Assembly: GCA_964530825.1 (NCBI GenBank)
Contig: CAZHCA010000014.1
Location: forward strand, 38,013-102,012
Source of the DNA: CAZHCA01 sp964530825
Lineage (GTDB): Bacteria; Bacteroidota; Bacteroidia; Chitinophagales; Saprospiraceae
Direction of reading: 5' to 3'
Length of the DNA: 64,000 nt
In this document: positions 63,756 to 64,000 of the stretch, one piece after another
Position numbering within the stretch: the first letter of the stretch is position 1
Layout of the letters: each line of letters begins with the position of its first letter
Notes under the pieces: model-generated
The model's input: only the letters and a program-made list of their open reading frames with translations
What the model was told of the DNA's origin: nothing
Database searches by the model: none
Program-made: the position numbers and the translations under genes

Positions 63756-64000
63756 AGGTTTTTTAAGTTGTTCTGACAAGATACATATGAATTTTCAAGC
63801 TTTTGTAATAAGAGTTGAAAAGTTAAATAGGGTGAAATAGGCAGCCTCTCCATAGGGCACTTACTAAAAAAGCAAGCCCCTAGAATATTGCTCAACTCCC
63901 TTCCTCAATCGTAATAATACCACTCCCGACAGCAAGCGCCGCGCTCTGCCCGAACCTGGCCCTATCGCTACCCATTAAAAAAAAGCGGCCAGCCCCTTTC

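Noticed and set aside
63695..63895. 66-codon minus-strand frame near the right end
   Set aside because: It overlaps the start of the ArsC/Spx-like gene in another frame and has no domain.

Overview
The window looks like a stretch of chromosome from a member of the Bacteroidota, most likely a marine-type Saprospiria (Lewinella-like) bacterium of middling GC content. The basis is direct: three secreted proteins end in type IX secretion (T9SS) sorting domains, several promoters fit the Bacteroidota pattern (TTG, 20-bp spacer, TAnnTTTG), and Shine-Dalgarno sites are mostly absent. The genus is inference. I found no rRNA, tRNA, CRISPR array, phage or complete insertion sequence. Most of the window is ordinary chromosomal core.

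Layout. 0-6.6 kb: end of a chromate transporter, a lipocalin-like secreted protein, a VCBS/T9SS surface protein, an NhaC-type antiporter, a lone cytochrome oxidase subunit III and a DUF2256 zinc protein. 6.6-20 kb: purL, a TlpA-type lipoprotein, a TrmH methylase divergent from a BamA-superfamily (TamL-like) lipoprotein, nth-purM, an M23 peptidase, and a minus-strand folE-fabD-yqgE run. 20-34 kb: a LytS/LytTR two-component pair, a fructosamine-kinase-like gene, a 0.67-kb gene-poor region with three repeated motif-plus-terminator units, a dockerin/cohesin-like T9SS protein, an unknown 481-aa protein, a secreted hydrolase, dapB and mutS. 34-45 kb: ferredoxin, fhs, a class-V aminotransferase, a 0.6-kb relic region, a three-gene unit (broken outer-membrane protein, ECF sigma factor, membrane-anchored partner), pgi, a GT39 glycosyltransferase and a DUF3298 lipoprotein.

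45-60.5 kb is the most coherent block, an acetate/short-chain-acid module. An ArsR-type regulator, a cNMP/CBS/DUF294 protein and a DEDDh exonuclease run leftward. A porin, DUF4212 subunit, SLC5 symporter, two tiny membrane proteins, an SLC5-STAC histidine kinase (CrbS-like), a stand-alone receiver, acetyl-CoA synthetase and a propionyl-CoA-synthetase-like enzyme run rightward. The kinase, symporter and acs correspond to the CrbS/CrbR acetate switch known from Proteobacteria. Here an AT-rich motif lies inside the -33/-7 spacer of both the arsR and porin promoters, and a 12-bp identical copy lies in front of acs. This suggests an added, autoregulated repressor circuit.

The other two structural surprises are a four-copy motif joined to minus-strand terminators (23.0-23.5 kb and 31.0 kb) and a two-copy interspersed palindromic repeat (7.54 and 37.76 kb, 43 of 46 bases identical in inverted orientation). 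The right end carries a LuxE-like acyl-transferase, a small lipoprotein, hemF and an Spx/ArsC-like protein.
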